The notes beneath the pieces are model-generated. The model searched no databases. It had not been told where the DNA came from and saw only the letters and a program-made list of their open reading frames with translations. A stretch of DNA of 64,000 nucleotides, taken from contig JAQXCN010000045.1 of the NCBI GenBank assembly GCA_029251865.1, positions 20,434 through 84,433 of the forward strand, written 5' to 3'. This stretch comes from Crocinitomicaceae bacterium (GTDB lineage: Bacteria; Bacteroidota; Bacteroidia; Flavobacteriales_D; Crocinitomicaceae). Shown piece by piece: positions 9,226 through 18,477 of the stretch. Made by a program: the position numbers and the translations under genes. How positions within the stretch are numbered: position 1 is the first letter of the stretch; every line of letters begins with the position of its first letter.

Positions 9226-10260
9226 ATGGAGAAAAAAGTAAAATTTGCCGTCGTTGGTGCAGGCCATATAGGGAAGCGTCACGCTGAAATGATTAAACGA
9301 GAACCTGAGGCGGAATTGGTGGCCTTAGTGGATTGCCGTTCTCAAGAAGAATGTGATGCTTCACGCTTTGAGGTTCCTTTTTTTTCAAGTATTGATGAAT
9401 TACTGGGTGGTGACTTGGAAATAGATGTAGTAAATATTTGTACACCAAATGGTCTTCATGCAGGTCAATCCTTAAAGGCGCTTGCGAAAAAGAAGCATGT
9501 CGTTTGTGAAAAGCCAATGGGTTTATCCAAAGACAACTGTGAGAAAATTATATTTAAAGCATTGCAAGTATCTCGGCAAGTTTTCTGTGTGATGCAAAAC
9601 CGGTATTCTCCGCCTTCAGAGTGGATCAAATCTATTGTTGAAGAGGGCATCTTAGGTGAAATATTTATGGTTCAGTTAAATTGCTACTGGAATCGAGATG
9701 ACCGTTATTATAAAAAAGGGGGGTGGAAAGGCACATCAGATTTAGATGGTGGAACTTTATTTACACAGTTTTCTCATTTTATTGATATTATGTATTGGCT
9801 GTTTGGAGATATAGATAATATTGAAGGTAAATTCAAAGACTTTACGCATAAAAACTCCACTGATTTTGAAGATTCCGGGATGGTGAGTTTTGATTTTATT
9901 AACGGGGGTATGGGGTGCTTGAACTATTCCACCTCTGTTGCCAATCAAAATTTAGAATCATCCATGACCATAATAGGTAAGAACGGAAGTGTTAAGATCG
10001 GAGGGCAATATATGAATGAGGTTGAAATATGTAATATTAAAGATTACGAAATGCCAGAACTAAAGCCCTCGAACCCTGCTAATGATTATGGACCTTACAA
10101 AGGTTCAGCTGCAAACCATAATTATGTAATTTCCAATGTTATTGATAGTGTGAAAGGTAGAACGTCGCCTACAACAAATGCTTTAGAAGGTCTAAAAGTG
10201 GTTGAAATAATAGAAAGAATATACAAAGTGAAAAACGAAAATAAGAAAAGAGATGAGTGA
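9226..10260 (+). CDS. wbpB: Gfo/Idh/MocA oxidoreductase, WbpB-type
   Basis: NAD-dependent oxidoreductase of 344 residues, predicted to oxidise C3 of UDP-GlcNAc-uronate to the 3-keto form, the substrate of WbpE. The N-terminal Rossmann loop is GAGHIGKRHAEM (about 11-22). The family EKP motif is CEKPMG with Glu95-Lys96-Pro97, and the C-terminal domain begins around QNRYSPP. The GGTLFTQFSHFID segment near residue 170 carries the conserved His region. It begins 2 bases after wbpD and overlaps wbpA by 8 bases. Sequence alone identifies the superfamily; the operon context gives the specific substrate. Confidence 0.9.
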   Translation: MEKKVKFAVVGAGHIGKRHAEMIKREPEAELVALVDCRSQEECDASRFEVPFFSSIDELLGGDLEIDVVNICTPNGLHAGQSLKALAKKKHVVCEKPMGLSKDNCEKIIFKALQVSRQVFCVMQNRYSPPSEWIKSIVEEGILGEIFMVQLNCYWNRDDRYYKKGGWKGTSDLDGGTLFTQFSHFIDIMYWLFGDIDNIEGKFKDFTHKNSTDFEDSGMVSFDFINGGMGCLNYSTSVANQNLESSMTIIGKNGSVKIGGQYMNEVEICNIKDYEMPELKPSNPANDYGPYKGSAANHNYVISNVIDSVKGRTSPTTNALEGLKVVEIIERIYKVKNENKKRDE

Positions 10261-11557
10261 TTTGATCTATGATAGAATGTTAAAAGGAGAGTCAAAACTT
10301 GCCGTAATCGGCTTGGGTTATGTTGGTTTACCTATTGCTTTAGATTTTGCACGAAAGATTAAGGTTGTCGGCTTCGATATCAATCAAGAACGCGTCGATT
10401 TAATGAAAAACAATGTCGATCCCAGTAATGAGCTTGAAACCAAAGACTTTGAAGGTTGCGATATTTTATTTACTGCAAATATCGATGACCTTAAAGATGT
10501 TGAGTTTTTCATTGTTGCCGTACCAACACCTATAGACGATGCAAATTTACCTGACTTAACGCCTTTACTAGGTGCGAGTAAGACGGTTTCACAAGTTTTA
10601 AAGAAGGGGGATTATGTAGTCTATGAATCTACGGTTTATCCAGGATGTACCGAAGAAGATTGTATTCCTGTACTTGAAAAAGGATCAGGGTTGAAGTTTC
10701 AAGATGATTTTAAGGTTGGTTATTCTCCTGAAAGAATAAATCCAGGAGATAAAGTTCATACTTTACAAAATGTTGTTAAGGTTTCCTCAGGATGTTGTGC
10801 TGAATCTTCAGAAGAAATAGCTAAAACTTATGAACTAGTTGTTGGTGCAGGAGTTCATAGGGCACCAAACATCAAAGTGGCTGAAGCTGCAAAAATAATT
10901 GAAAACACACAGAGAGATGTCAATATTGCATTGATCAATGAGCTTTCTATTATTTTTAATAAACTTAATATCAACACATTTGATGTTTTAGAAGCTGCAG
11001 GTACAAAATGGAATTTTTTAAAGTTTTCCCCGGGTTTGGTGGGTGGCCATTGTATCGGTGTTGATCCATATTATCTTACACACAAAGCCCAGCAGGCGGG
11101 TTATCATGCAAAAGTAATTACGAGTGGTCGATATGTTAATGATTCAATGGGTTTTTATATTGCCAAACAAACGGTTAAAAAGATACTAGCTCAGGGCAAG
11201 CATATTCAAGATGCGAAGGTATTGGTGATGGGTGCAACATTCAAAGAGGACGTTTCAGATATTAGGAACTCAAAGGTTATTGATATTGTAAATGAACTAA
11301 AATCATTTCAAGTACAAGTAGACTTGGTTGACCCTCATGCAAGTTCGGTAGAAATGGAACATGAATATGGTATCCCTTTAGCTTCAGAAATCTCTAAAGA
11401 TTATGATGCTGTTATTGTTGCTGTAAATCATGCTGTTTATATCAAACATGATGAGGCTTATTTCCAATCCTTATTAAAGGATAAAAACGGTGTATTTGTC
11501 GATGTAAAGGGGGTTTTTAAGGGTCAGATGCATGATTTAGAATATTGGAGCCTATAA
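10253..11557 (+). CDS. wbpA: UDP-N-acetyl-D-glucosamine 6-dehydrogenase, WbpA-type
   Basis: First pathway enzyme: oxidises UDP-GlcNAc to UDP-GlcNAc-uronate. The 434-residue protein has the Rossmann motif VIGLGYVGLPIALDFA (about 18-33), YESTVYPGCTEEDC, SPERINPGD and the catalytic Cys267 in VGGHCIGVDPYYL. VGGHCIGVDPYY distinguishes the UDP-GlcNAc/UDP-ManNAc dehydrogenase branch from the ugd product at 6349. The start overlaps wbpB by 8 bases, so translation is probably coupled. No UDP-GlcNAc 2-epimerase gene is close, so UDP-GlcNAc rather than UDP-ManNAc is the favoured substrate. Confidence 0.92.
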   Translation: MSDLIYDRMLKGESKLAVIGLGYVGLPIALDFARKIKVVGFDINQERVDLMKNNVDPSNELETKDFEGCDILFTANIDDLKDVEFFIVAVPTPIDDANLPDLTPLLGASKTVSQVLKKGDYVVYESTVYPGCTEEDCIPVLEKGSGLKFQDDFKVGYSPERINPGDKVHTLQNVVKVSSGCCAESSEEIAKTYELVVGAGVHRAPNIKVAEAAKIIENTQRDVNIALINELSIIFNKLNINTFDVLEAAGTKWNFLKFSPGLVGGHCIGVDPYYLTHKAQQAGYHAKVITSGRYVNDSMGFYIAKQTVKKILAQGKHIQDAKVLVMGATFKEDVSDIRNSKVIDIVNELKSFQVQVDLVDPHASSVEMEHEYGIPLASEISKDYDAVIVAVNHAVYIKHDEAYFQSLLKDKNGVFVDVKGVFKGQMHDLEYWSL

Positions 11558-11558
11558 T

Positions 11559-12614
11559 ATGAGTAAACGAACGATTTTAATTACTGGAGGAGCGGGATTT
11601 ATAGGTTCACATGTCATAAGAAGATTTGTAAATAATTATCCGAACGATACGATCATAAATGGCGACGCCTTGACTTATGCCGGAAACTTGGAGAATTTAC
11701 GTGATATTGAGGCGGCTCCAAATTATGTATTTGAAAAGCTTAATATAACAGATAATGCTGCTGTTCGTTCCGTTTTTGAGCGTTTTAAGGTTTCTCATGT
11801 CATTCATTTGGCTGCAGAGTCTCACGTCGACCGATCTATTGAAGGGCCAATGGAGTTTGTGCTTTCAAATGTAGTGGGTACTGTCAATTTATTAAATGCG
11901 GCGAAAGAGTTTTGGACTTCAGGGGAACATGTTTTTCATCATGTTTCAACAGATGAGGTTTATGGTTCATTAGGTGACCAAGGGCTATTTACTGAGGACA
12001 CATCTTATGACCCTAGAAGTCCATATTCAGCTTCGAAGGCGTCATCTGATCACTTTGTACGAGCTTATTTTCATACTTATGGATTGCCAATCAAAATATC
12101 GAATTGTTCCAATAACTATGGAAGTCATCATTTCCCTGAGAAATTGATTCCACTTATGATTCATAATATTCTGAATAAAAAGGCGCTTCCTATTTATGGT
12201 AAAGGAGATAATATTCGCGACTGGTTATGGGTCGAAGATCACGCCAGCGCAATAGATGCGATTTTTACAAGTGGTCGTCTCGGAGAGGCTTATAACGTTG
12301 GTGGTCTAAATGAATGGACAAACATAGAACTGGTTCGTTTCTTGTGTCGTTTGATGGATGAAAAATTGGGCAGAAAAGAAGGAGAATCAGAGCAATTGAT
12401 TACCTATGTAAAAGACCGCGCTGGTCATGATAAACGTTATGCCATTGATGCGACAAAGCTAGAAGAAGAACTTGGCTGGAAACCATCTATTACTTTTGAG
12501 GAGGGTCTCTCTAAAACGGTAGATTGGTATTTAGAAAATAAGAGTTGGGTTGAACAAGTTACAAGTGGTTCTTATAAAGATTATTATCAGAAGATGTATA
12601 GTGATCGCAAATAA
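11559..12614 (+). CDS. rmlB: dTDP-glucose 4,6-dehydratase
   Basis: Makes dTDP-4-keto-6-deoxyglucose, a precursor of rhamnose and other deoxysugars. The 351-residue protein has TGGAGFIGSHV (about 8-18), AAESHVDRSIEGP, and the catalytic triad elements Asp132/Glu133 in STDEVYGS with Tyr156/Lys160 in YSASK. NCSNNYGSHHFPEKLIPL and DNIRDWLWVEDH are diagnostic for RmlB. rmlA, rmlC and rmlD are not in the window, so either they lie elsewhere or the product feeds another 6-deoxy or amino sugar. It follows wbpA by 1 base and overlaps the next gene by 1 base (TAATG). Confidence 0.94.
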   Translation: MSKRTILITGGAGFIGSHVIRRFVNNYPNDTIINGDALTYAGNLENLRDIEAAPNYVFEKLNITDNAAVRSVFERFKVSHVIHLAAESHVDRSIEGPMEFVLSNVVGTVNLLNAAKEFWTSGEHVFHHVSTDEVYGSLGDQGLFTEDTSYDPRSPYSASKASSDHFVRAYFHTYGLPIKISNCSNNYGSHHFPEKLIPLMIHNILNKKALPIYGKGDNIRDWLWVEDHASAIDAIFTSGRLGEAYNVGGLNEWTNIELVRFLCRLMDEKLGRKEGESEQLITYVKDRAGHDKRYAIDATKLEEELGWKPSITFEEGLSKTVDWYLENKSWVEQVTSGSYKDYYQKMYSDRK

Positions 12615-13357
12615 TGGGTTTTTTTGCAAACATATTTAAAAAGCAAGAAAAGCTCGAGCCTTTTGATATCGGTAGGCTTAAAGTTGATATCCATTCTCAT
12701 TTAATACCAGGTATTGACGATGGTGCACAAGATATGGATCAAGCTATTGCCATGCTTGCGAAATTCGAACGTTTAGGCTTCAAAAAGGTAGTTACCACGC
12801 CTCATGTGATGACAGATTCTTTTCCGAATACAAATAAAATCATTTTGGATGGGCTTGAGGCATTAAGGAATGAAGCAAAGAAATCTGGCTTGAAGATCGA
12901 AATAGATGCCGCCGCTGAATATTATTTTGATGAGACCTTAATGCCAAAAATTGCGAATAAGGAGCTTTTAACTTTTGGTGACAATTATGTTCTTGTTGAG
13001 TTTGCATTTCATTCAAAACCTCAATTTTTAGAGCAACTATTTTTTGAATTAAAAGCAAAAGGTTACCGTCCTGTCGTAGCTCATTTTGAGCGTTATATGT
13101 ACTATTTAGGCGCCATAGATAAGGCTGAAGCGTGGCGTAAAAACGGCGTAAATATTCAAATTAATCTTAATTCTTTGTCAGGTCAATATGGTCCGGAAGT
13201 AAAAAAGCAAGCGGAAAGACTAATCGATGCTGGAGCCTTTGATTTCGTTGGTACCGATTGTCATCGTATTGAACACTTGATATTACTTGAGGAAAACCTC
13301 ACCAATCCATATATTCATAAAATCGGAAATTACTTGGTGAAAAATTTAGTGATTTGA
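12614..13357 (+). CDS. PHP-family tyrosine-protein phosphatase (CpsB/YwqE/CapC type)
   Basis: A 247-residue manganese-dependent phosphatase expected to dephosphorylate the tyrosine-rich tail of a BY-kinase that controls polysaccharide chain length. The metal site is seen in DIHSHLIPGIDDG (His27, His29, Asp35/36), TTPHVM (about 70), EYYF, VVAHFERY (about 160) and GTDCHRI near the C-terminus. The partner kinase (Wzc-like) and export porin (Wza-like) are not in the window, which is unusual for this family. It overlaps rmlB by 1 base and sixA by 4 bases, so it belongs to the sugar operon. Confidence 0.9.
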   Translation: MGFFANIFKKQEKLEPFDIGRLKVDIHSHLIPGIDDGAQDMDQAIAMLAKFERLGFKKVVTTPHVMTDSFPNTNKIILDGLEALRNEAKKSGLKIEIDAAAEYYFDETLMPKIANKELLTFGDNYVLVEFAFHSKPQFLEQLFFELKAKGYRPVVAHFERYMYYLGAIDKAEAWRKNGVNIQINLNSLSGQYGPEVKKQAERLIDAGAFDFVGTDCHRIEHLILLEENLTNPYIHKIGNYLVKNLVI

Positions 13358-13818
13358 GGCTTTATCTATTGCGACATGCAGATGCCTCATCTTCATCTAA
13401 GGGAGATTTTCAACGGGAATTATCCAAAAAAGGAATCGCTCAATGTAAAGCTTTAAGTGGTTTTTTATCACCAAAAATAAAAGAAGACGCAGTAACCATT
13501 CATAGTTCAGCTTCACAAAGAACGAGGCAGACACATTCGTATGTTTTTGATACATTAAATACAACATTCCATCAAACTCTTTATTTGGCTACAGCACAAG
13601 ACCTGCTTCAATTTATATGCGGGCTAAATACGACAAGAAATATTATTTTGTTGGGGCATAATAATGGGCTTTCTAATTTCGCGAGTTATTTAACAGGAAT
13701 TTCTGTTGGGATGCAAACAGCATCTTGTTTAGCACTAGAGTTTTCATGTGAGCAATCGAATATGATTTCTAAAGGGACGGCGGAAATAATAACCTTTTAT
13801 AGATGTCAAATAAGTTAA
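13354..13818 (+). CDS. SixA-like histidine phosphatase
   Basis: A 154-residue histidine phosphatase (phosphoglycerate mutase-like fold). The phospho-accepting RHA motif is at Arg7-His8 (LLRHADAS). SSASQRTRQT near residue 51 carries the next arginine, and the second histidine is His102 in LLGHNNG. Size and order match SixA, a phosphohistidine phosphatase. The start codon is TTG inside a TTGA overlap with the preceding stop, and the motif begins at once, so no later start is possible. The substrate is unknown; it may act on a histidine phosphorelay or share the polysaccharide operon only by position. Confidence 0.85.
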   Translation: MRLYLLRHADASSSSKGDFQRELSKKGIAQCKALSGFLSPKIKEDAVTIHSSASQRTRQTHSYVFDTLNTTFHQTLYLATAQDLLQFICGLNTTRNIILLGHNNGLSNFASYLTGISVGMQTASCLALEFSCEQSNMISKGTAEIITFYRCQIS

Positions 13819-13842
13819 TTGCCCTATTTTTAATCCTCAGCT

Positions 13843-14445
13843 ATGCTCAAAAATGAATTAGAAAAACGATTTGCTGCACTTCACCCGTTATCACAGGACG
13901 GAGAAGATTATTTTTTTATTCCAAAACCCGATGATACAGCCTGTAATATATTGATGACCTCGGGCCTTAACGAATATGGGATGCCTACACAAGTTTCGAC
14001 TAAATCCTTAGTACATAAAGAACTTTATTTTTTATTGCCCGAATATTGGGTTGTTGCAGATATAGAAAAAGAGCAATTTCAGTGGTTGTTTCAAACTTTG
14101 CGGAAACTTAAGAAGCACGTGATTGAAAAGAAAACTTGGTTTGCAGAGGGTCATACCATGCGTGCGAATGAAGAAGGGAAACAATTATCAGATCAAATGA
14201 AACAAACATATTTAATGTTGAGTGATCCTGTTTTTTTAGAAAAAGAATTGGCGCCAATGTTCGTTGATTCAAGGGACGTGAGCTTTTTATCAGTTGTTCC
14301 AATTTTTCGTAATGAATTTCAGCATAAACAAGCATTTGGAACGGATAAACTCATTTCGCTTTTTGAAACCTATCAGGTGACCGAGCGACTTGACGAATAC
14401 AGAACGAATTTAGTTAAATCCCGCTGGAGAAGAATTTTTGGATAA
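13843..14445 (+). CDS. SUFU-domain (suppressor of fused-like) protein
   Basis: A 200-residue soluble protein without signal peptide or membrane segment. The pattern resembles the bacterial SUFU domain: LMTSGLNEYGMP (about 36-47), KELYFLLPEYW (about 64-74), a central GHTMRA, LSDPVFLEKEL and FLSVVPIFRNEF (about 147-158), followed by a KAFGTDKLI-like helix. In animals this domain is a Hedgehog-pathway scaffold. In bacteria it occurs alone or in polymorphic-toxin immunity proteins, with no settled role. The gene lies 24 bases after sixA and its stop overlaps the EamA gene by 1 base. Its function is unknown. Confidence 0.7.
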   Translation: MLKNELEKRFAALHPLSQDGEDYFFIPKPDDTACNILMTSGLNEYGMPTQVSTKSLVHKELYFLLPEYWVVADIEKEQFQWLFQTLRKLKKHVIEKKTWFAEGHTMRANEEGKQLSDQMKQTYLMLSDPVFLEKELAPMFVDSRDVSFLSVVPIFRNEFQHKQAFGTDKLISLFETYQVTERLDEYRTNLVKSRWRRIFG

Positions 14446-15362
14446 TGAAGCAGGACAATCTTAAAGCACATGTTGCGCTGTTTCTTGTGAATGTATTGTA
14501 TGGTGCGGGTCATCTGTTGGCAAAGGGTGTAATGCCGCAGTTCTTATCTCCACCTGTATTTATATTTTTAAGGGTCTCAGGTGCAGTGCTCTTTTTTTGG
14601 GTCCTTTCTCTTTTTATTAAAAAAATAAAAATAGCTAGAGCTGATCTACCCAGATTTTTAGCTTGTGGTTTATTCGGGGTTGCCTTGAATCAGATGTTCT
14701 TTTTTCATGGATTAAACTTGTCTTCTTCAATAAATTCAGGGATTATAATGAGTATGAATCCAATAATGGTAGCTGTTTTATCTTTTTTTCTTGTGAAGGA
14801 AAAGCCATCTTACCTGCGTTCCATAGGTGTACTTATTGGTGCGATTGGCGCAATATTACTCACGTTAAAAGGCTCCGTGCAGGCCGGGGAATCTACGCTT
14901 GGCGACATCTTTCTTTTCATTAATGCGATTTCTTATGCCTTTTACTTGGTTTTGGTTAAACCCTTAATGTTAAAATATGCGCCGATAACAGTTATAACTT
15001 GGGTCTTTACATTCGGGCTCTTATTTATTTGTCTTTATCCGCCAACAATTCAAGAATTAGTGCAAACAAGTTTTTCTGGTTTTCCAAATGCGATTTACAT
15101 TAAGATTGCCTATATCATCGTAGGTGTTACCTTCTTGACCTATCTTCTGACGATATACGGCTTGAAATTCTTGAGTGCTACGGTCTCGAGTTCCTACATA
15201 TATTTTCAACCGGTTCTCGTCATATTATTTGCATTTTTATTTTCGTATATCGGTTGGTCCGAAGATTATACAGATACAATTACCCTTCAAAAGTTGGGAT
15301 ATATGCTGCTTATTTTTGTGGGGGTATATCTTACTTCAAGAACATCAAAAAAACGACAATGA
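14445..15362 (+). CDS. EamA/DMT-family transporter
   Basis: A 305-residue inner-membrane protein with about ten transmembrane helices in two homologous halves of five, the usual EamA arrangement. The first half holds NSGIIMSMNPIMVAVLSF near residue 95, a hallmark region. The second repeats the pattern around SSSYIYFQPVLVILFAFLF (about 245). Members export amino acids, nucleosides or other metabolites; the substrate cannot be told from sequence. The stop overlaps the start of the S9 peptidase by 4 bases (ATGA), which suggests translational coupling and perhaps export of peptide breakdown products. Confidence 0.88.
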   Translation: MKQDNLKAHVALFLVNVLYGAGHLLAKGVMPQFLSPPVFIFLRVSGAVLFFWVLSLFIKKIKIARADLPRFLACGLFGVALNQMFFFHGLNLSSSINSGIIMSMNPIMVAVLSFFLVKEKPSYLRSIGVLIGAIGAILLTLKGSVQAGESTLGDIFLFINAISYAFYLVLVKPLMLKYAPITVITWVFTFGLLFICLYPPTIQELVQTSFSGFPNAIYIKIAYIIVGVTFLTYLLTIYGLKFLSATVSSSYIYFQPVLVILFAFLFSYIGWSEDYTDTITLQKLGYMLLIFVGVYLTSRTSKKRQ

Positions 15363-18139
15363 CAAAACAACTCGTTATTCATTTTATTATTGGTTTAAAT
15401 ATTATTTCAGTAGTTGCTCAAAAAAGAGGGATCGAAGCTCAGGATTACAAGACATGGAGGTCTATTTCATCCAGTTCCATATCAAATGATGGAACTTTGA
15501 TTGGATATGAAACAAAACCACTAGAAGGAGATCCAACAATGTATATCCGCAGGGAATTACCAAATTCCAAACAATTTGTACTTGATTCTTTTGAGCGGGG
15601 AACGGATATTTATTTTAACAAAAAAAGTAAACTCGCTGTTTTTCGAATTGTACCAGGATATGACACCATTCGTTCGCTGAAGCTGAAAAAAGTAAAGAAT
15701 AGTAAATGGCCAAAAGATTCGCTTTGTATTATCGATAATAACGAGAAAACAATAGTAAAAGTACCCAAGCTTAAAAAGTTTCATTTGTCAGCAAAGGGAA
15801 ATACTTTTTGTTATCTGTATCAGCGTTCAACTAAGAAAGGAAGTCCGTGGCATTTATTTTCTAAACACAAACCTCAAAAGCACGAAAATGTTCTTAGGGT
15901 ATATACAAAGTATCCGGAAATTTTACTAGAAATAGAAGGGGTTTCTGATTTTATTTTATCTGAAAATGGAATGCGCTTGGCTATTCTTAAGAAGGCTAAA
16001 TCTGAAAAGTCATTTAGTGTTTTTATTTTTGATTTAAGATCTAAAAATCCAGTTCGTGAATTTGATGCGGCTCAGAAATTCAAGCTTTCTGCGTGGTCTG
16101 AGTCTGGTGACAAGTTCGCTTTCTTTCAAAATCAGGATTCAAGTCTCGAGAATTATGAGTTGCATGTTTATGACTTGAGTAAAAATAAATCAACGGTGAT
16201 AGGAGCTTCGTTTATTGAAAACGCCGGATTTAAGGATAGCTTGCCCTCTATTTATCAGACGCCAAAGTTTTCTAAAAACGGACGGTTTTTGGTGTTAGGT
16301 ATGTCAAAGCGATTAACCGAGGAGCCAAAGGATTCAATATTAGAATCGGAGAAGGCGCATGTGGATGTTTGGCATTATTTAGACTTAAAGATTCAGCCCC
16401 AGCAGCTCAAAGAAGTAAAGCGAGAAAAAAAGAAATCAAACTGGTTTGTCTATAATTTTGATGCTCTTGAATTAAATAGATTAAATAACGACACTTTAGC
16501 ACTTAGTTTTGAGGAGGACTTTGAGAACCGTTACCATTTGGCGAGGTCTTATGAAGCTTATGCTATTTCATCTCAATGGAGTTACCCATGGTCAAGAGAC
16601 CTATACCGTTTGGATATAGAAACACAAAAAAGAGATCTTGTTGCTACCAATGTTCTTTTTGGCGGCGCACTTTCTCCTAATGGTGAAGTCTATACCTATT
16701 TCGATCCGATTCAATCACAGCATATGGCGCTTAACATAGAGCTTCAGGATACCATTTGTTTAACTTGTGGTATCGATTCTATAAAATGGGCAAGAGATAA
16801 AAATGGATTACCGGCACTCGCAGGTCCTGAGCAGATTTATGGCTTTTCAAGAGATATGTGTTATTATTTTCAGTCTCGGAGAGACATCTGGTTTTATGAT
16901 TTTAAAACGAATAGTCTACAATGTCTAACGAGTTATGAAGGAAAGGCAAGAAACATTAAACTTTCTCTTCGAAAGAAGGAAACAGACAGTCTATATGTAG
17001 ATCTGGAAAACGCATACATCTCAGGATTTAATAAAGTGAATAAGGGACTTCATATATTTGAATTACGCCTTCATGAAGGGCATTATGATCTCATTGAAAA
17101 CTTAGTATCTCCTCATAAATTATTGAGTCTAGATTGGGCGAATGAAGCCGATAAAGTATTGATCAGAAGAAGTACTGTAAACGAGTATCCCGATCTTTAT
17201 TTAGGAGATTCAGGATTTAAGAATCTCGAACGTATTTCGGATGTAAACCCGCAACAGAAAGACCTTAAATGGTCTACTGTAGAGCTTGTTTCTTGGAAGA
17301 GTTATGATTCTGTTCAATTAGAAGGACTCGTTTATCTTCCCGAAGATTATGACAATGCCAAAAGATACCCAATGCTTGTCTATTATTATGAACTGAATGC
17401 TGACAATCTTCATCGTTACCGTTCCCCGCGCCCTTCGGCGAGTATAATAAATCCTGTTGAATGCGCTTCAAACGATTATATCGTTTTTGTTCCAGATATT
17501 AGATATAGAATTGGTTACCCCGCAAGGTCTGCTTATGATGCGGTGATGAGTGGAACCGATTTCATGCTCAAAAATTATGCGGTAGATTCGTTAAAAATGG
17601 GTTTGCAAGGTCAAAGTTGGGGTGGGTATCAAACCGCACAACTCATTACGATGACAGAGCGGTATGCTGCCGCAATGGCTGGTGCTCCAGTGAGTAATAT
17701 GTTCTCTGCATACGGAGGGATTCGATGGGGTTCAGGATTGAATCGACAATTTCAGTATGAAGCAACGCAAAGTAGGATAGGGCAAACCATTTGGGAGGCG
17801 CCAGAGTTGTATTATGAAAACTCGCCAATCTTCCATCTTCCTAAAGTCACAACACCTTTATTAATCATGCATAATGATGCAGATGGGGCTGTGCCATGGT
17901 ATCAAGGTATTGAAATGTATAACGGAATGCGTAGACTCGGAAAGCCCTGCTGGATGTTGGTTTACAATAAGGATGGCCACAATTTGAAGAAATTACCGAA
18001 CAAGTATGATTTAAGTAAACGAATGGGTCAATTTTTTGATCATTATCTCAAGTCTGCGCCAATGCCGATATGGATGAGTAGCGGTATTCGCGCTATCGAC
18101 AAAGGAGAAAAGAATGGCTATGGTTATGACGAGGAATAA
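15359..18139 (+). CDS. S9 family (prolyl oligopeptidase-type) secreted peptidase
   Basis: A 926-residue serine peptidase. The open frame extends upstream to 15254, but the ATG at 15359 overlaps the EamA stop and gives a signal peptide (MTKQLVIHFIIGLNIISVVAQ). A long N-terminal beta-propeller region covers about 40-650. The C-terminal alpha/beta hydrolase domain has Ser753 in GQSWGGYQ, Asp842 in NDADGAVP and His874 in KDGHNL. The overall plan resembles large Bacteroidota S9 enzymes near the DPP family that cleave peptides in the periplasm. It is probably co-transcribed with the transporter upstream, and it overlaps the VanZ gene by 26 bases. Confidence 0.9.
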   Translation: MTKQLVIHFIIGLNIISVVAQKRGIEAQDYKTWRSISSSSISNDGTLIGYETKPLEGDPTMYIRRELPNSKQFVLDSFERGTDIYFNKKSKLAVFRIVPGYDTIRSLKLKKVKNSKWPKDSLCIIDNNEKTIVKVPKLKKFHLSAKGNTFCYLYQRSTKKGSPWHLFSKHKPQKHENVLRVYTKYPEILLEIEGVSDFILSENGMRLAILKKAKSEKSFSVFIFDLRSKNPVREFDAAQKFKLSAWSESGDKFAFFQNQDSSLENYELHVYDLSKNKSTVIGASFIENAGFKDSLPSIYQTPKFSKNGRFLVLGMSKRLTEEPKDSILESEKAHVDVWHYLDLKIQPQQLKEVKREKKKSNWFVYNFDALELNRLNNDTLALSFEEDFENRYHLARSYEAYAISSQWSYPWSRDLYRLDIETQKRDLVATNVLFGGALSPNGEVYTYFDPIQSQHMALNIELQDTICLTCGIDSIKWARDKNGLPALAGPEQIYGFSRDMCYYFQSRRDIWFYDFKTNSLQCLTSYEGKARNIKLSLRKKETDSLYVDLENAYISGFNKVNKGLHIFELRLHEGHYDLIENLVSPHKLLSLDWANEADKVLIRRSTVNEYPDLYLGDSGFKNLERISDVNPQQKDLKWSTVELVSWKSYDSVQLEGLVYLPEDYDNAKRYPMLVYYYELNADNLHRYRSPRPSASIINPVECASNDYIVFVPDIRYRIGYPARSAYDAVMSGTDFMLKNYAVDSLKMGLQGQSWGGYQTAQLITMTERYAAAMAGAPVSNMFSAYGGIRWGSGLNRQFQYEATQSRIGQTIWEAPELYYENSPIFHLPKVTTPLLIMHNDADGAVPWYQGIEMYNGMRRLGKPCWMLVYNKDGHNLKKLPNKYDLSKRMGQFFDHYLKSAPMPIWMSSGIRAIDKGEKNGYGYDEE

Positions 18140-18467
18140 GCTACTCATTCTATCTTTTTCCTGCGTATTCATAGGGGTTGGGATACTGAGCTTAATCCCC
18201 CCTAGTTCAGGAATTGAGATGGGTGAGCATGATAAATGGAATCACTTTATCGCATATCTGATCCTTGCCTTGAATTGGTGCTTCATCAAGAATAAGCGAG
18301 GTTTTTTTTTCGTGGGGCTTTTGCTTTGTGCCTGTTATGGTTTATCGCTTGAATACTTTCAAGGTTTTGTGCCTGGAAGAGTCCCTTCATGGTTGGATGC
18401 CTTGGCCAACGCAGGAGGCGTTGTGACAGGGCTTATATTGTTTACGAGTAAGAAACGTTTCTTCTAA
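18114..18467 (+). CDS. VanZ-family membrane protein
   Basis: A 117-residue protein with about four transmembrane helices and the VanZ pattern: SLIPPSS after the first helix, DKWNHFIAYLILAL (about 40-53), YGLSLEYFQGFVPGR (about 77-91), then SWLDALANAGGVVTG. Three in-frame ATG codons at 18114, 18120 and 18126 could start it; all overlap the S9 gene. VanZ proteins confer low-level teicoplanin resistance in enterococci, but the role of the widespread family is unknown. It converges on the rhomboid gene with 10 bases between stops. Confidence 0.82.
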   Translation: MAMVMTRNKLLILSFSCVFIGVGILSLIPPSSGIEMGEHDKWNHFIAYLILALNWCFIKNKRGFFFVGLLLCACYGLSLEYFQGFVPGRVPSWLDALANAGGVVTGLILFTSKKRFF

Positions 18468-18477
18468 ACCAAGTTAT

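Noticed and set aside
15254..15358. Longer N-terminus for the S9 peptidase
   Set aside because: It would lie inside the EamA gene in another frame; the ATG at 15359 gives a proper signal peptide.
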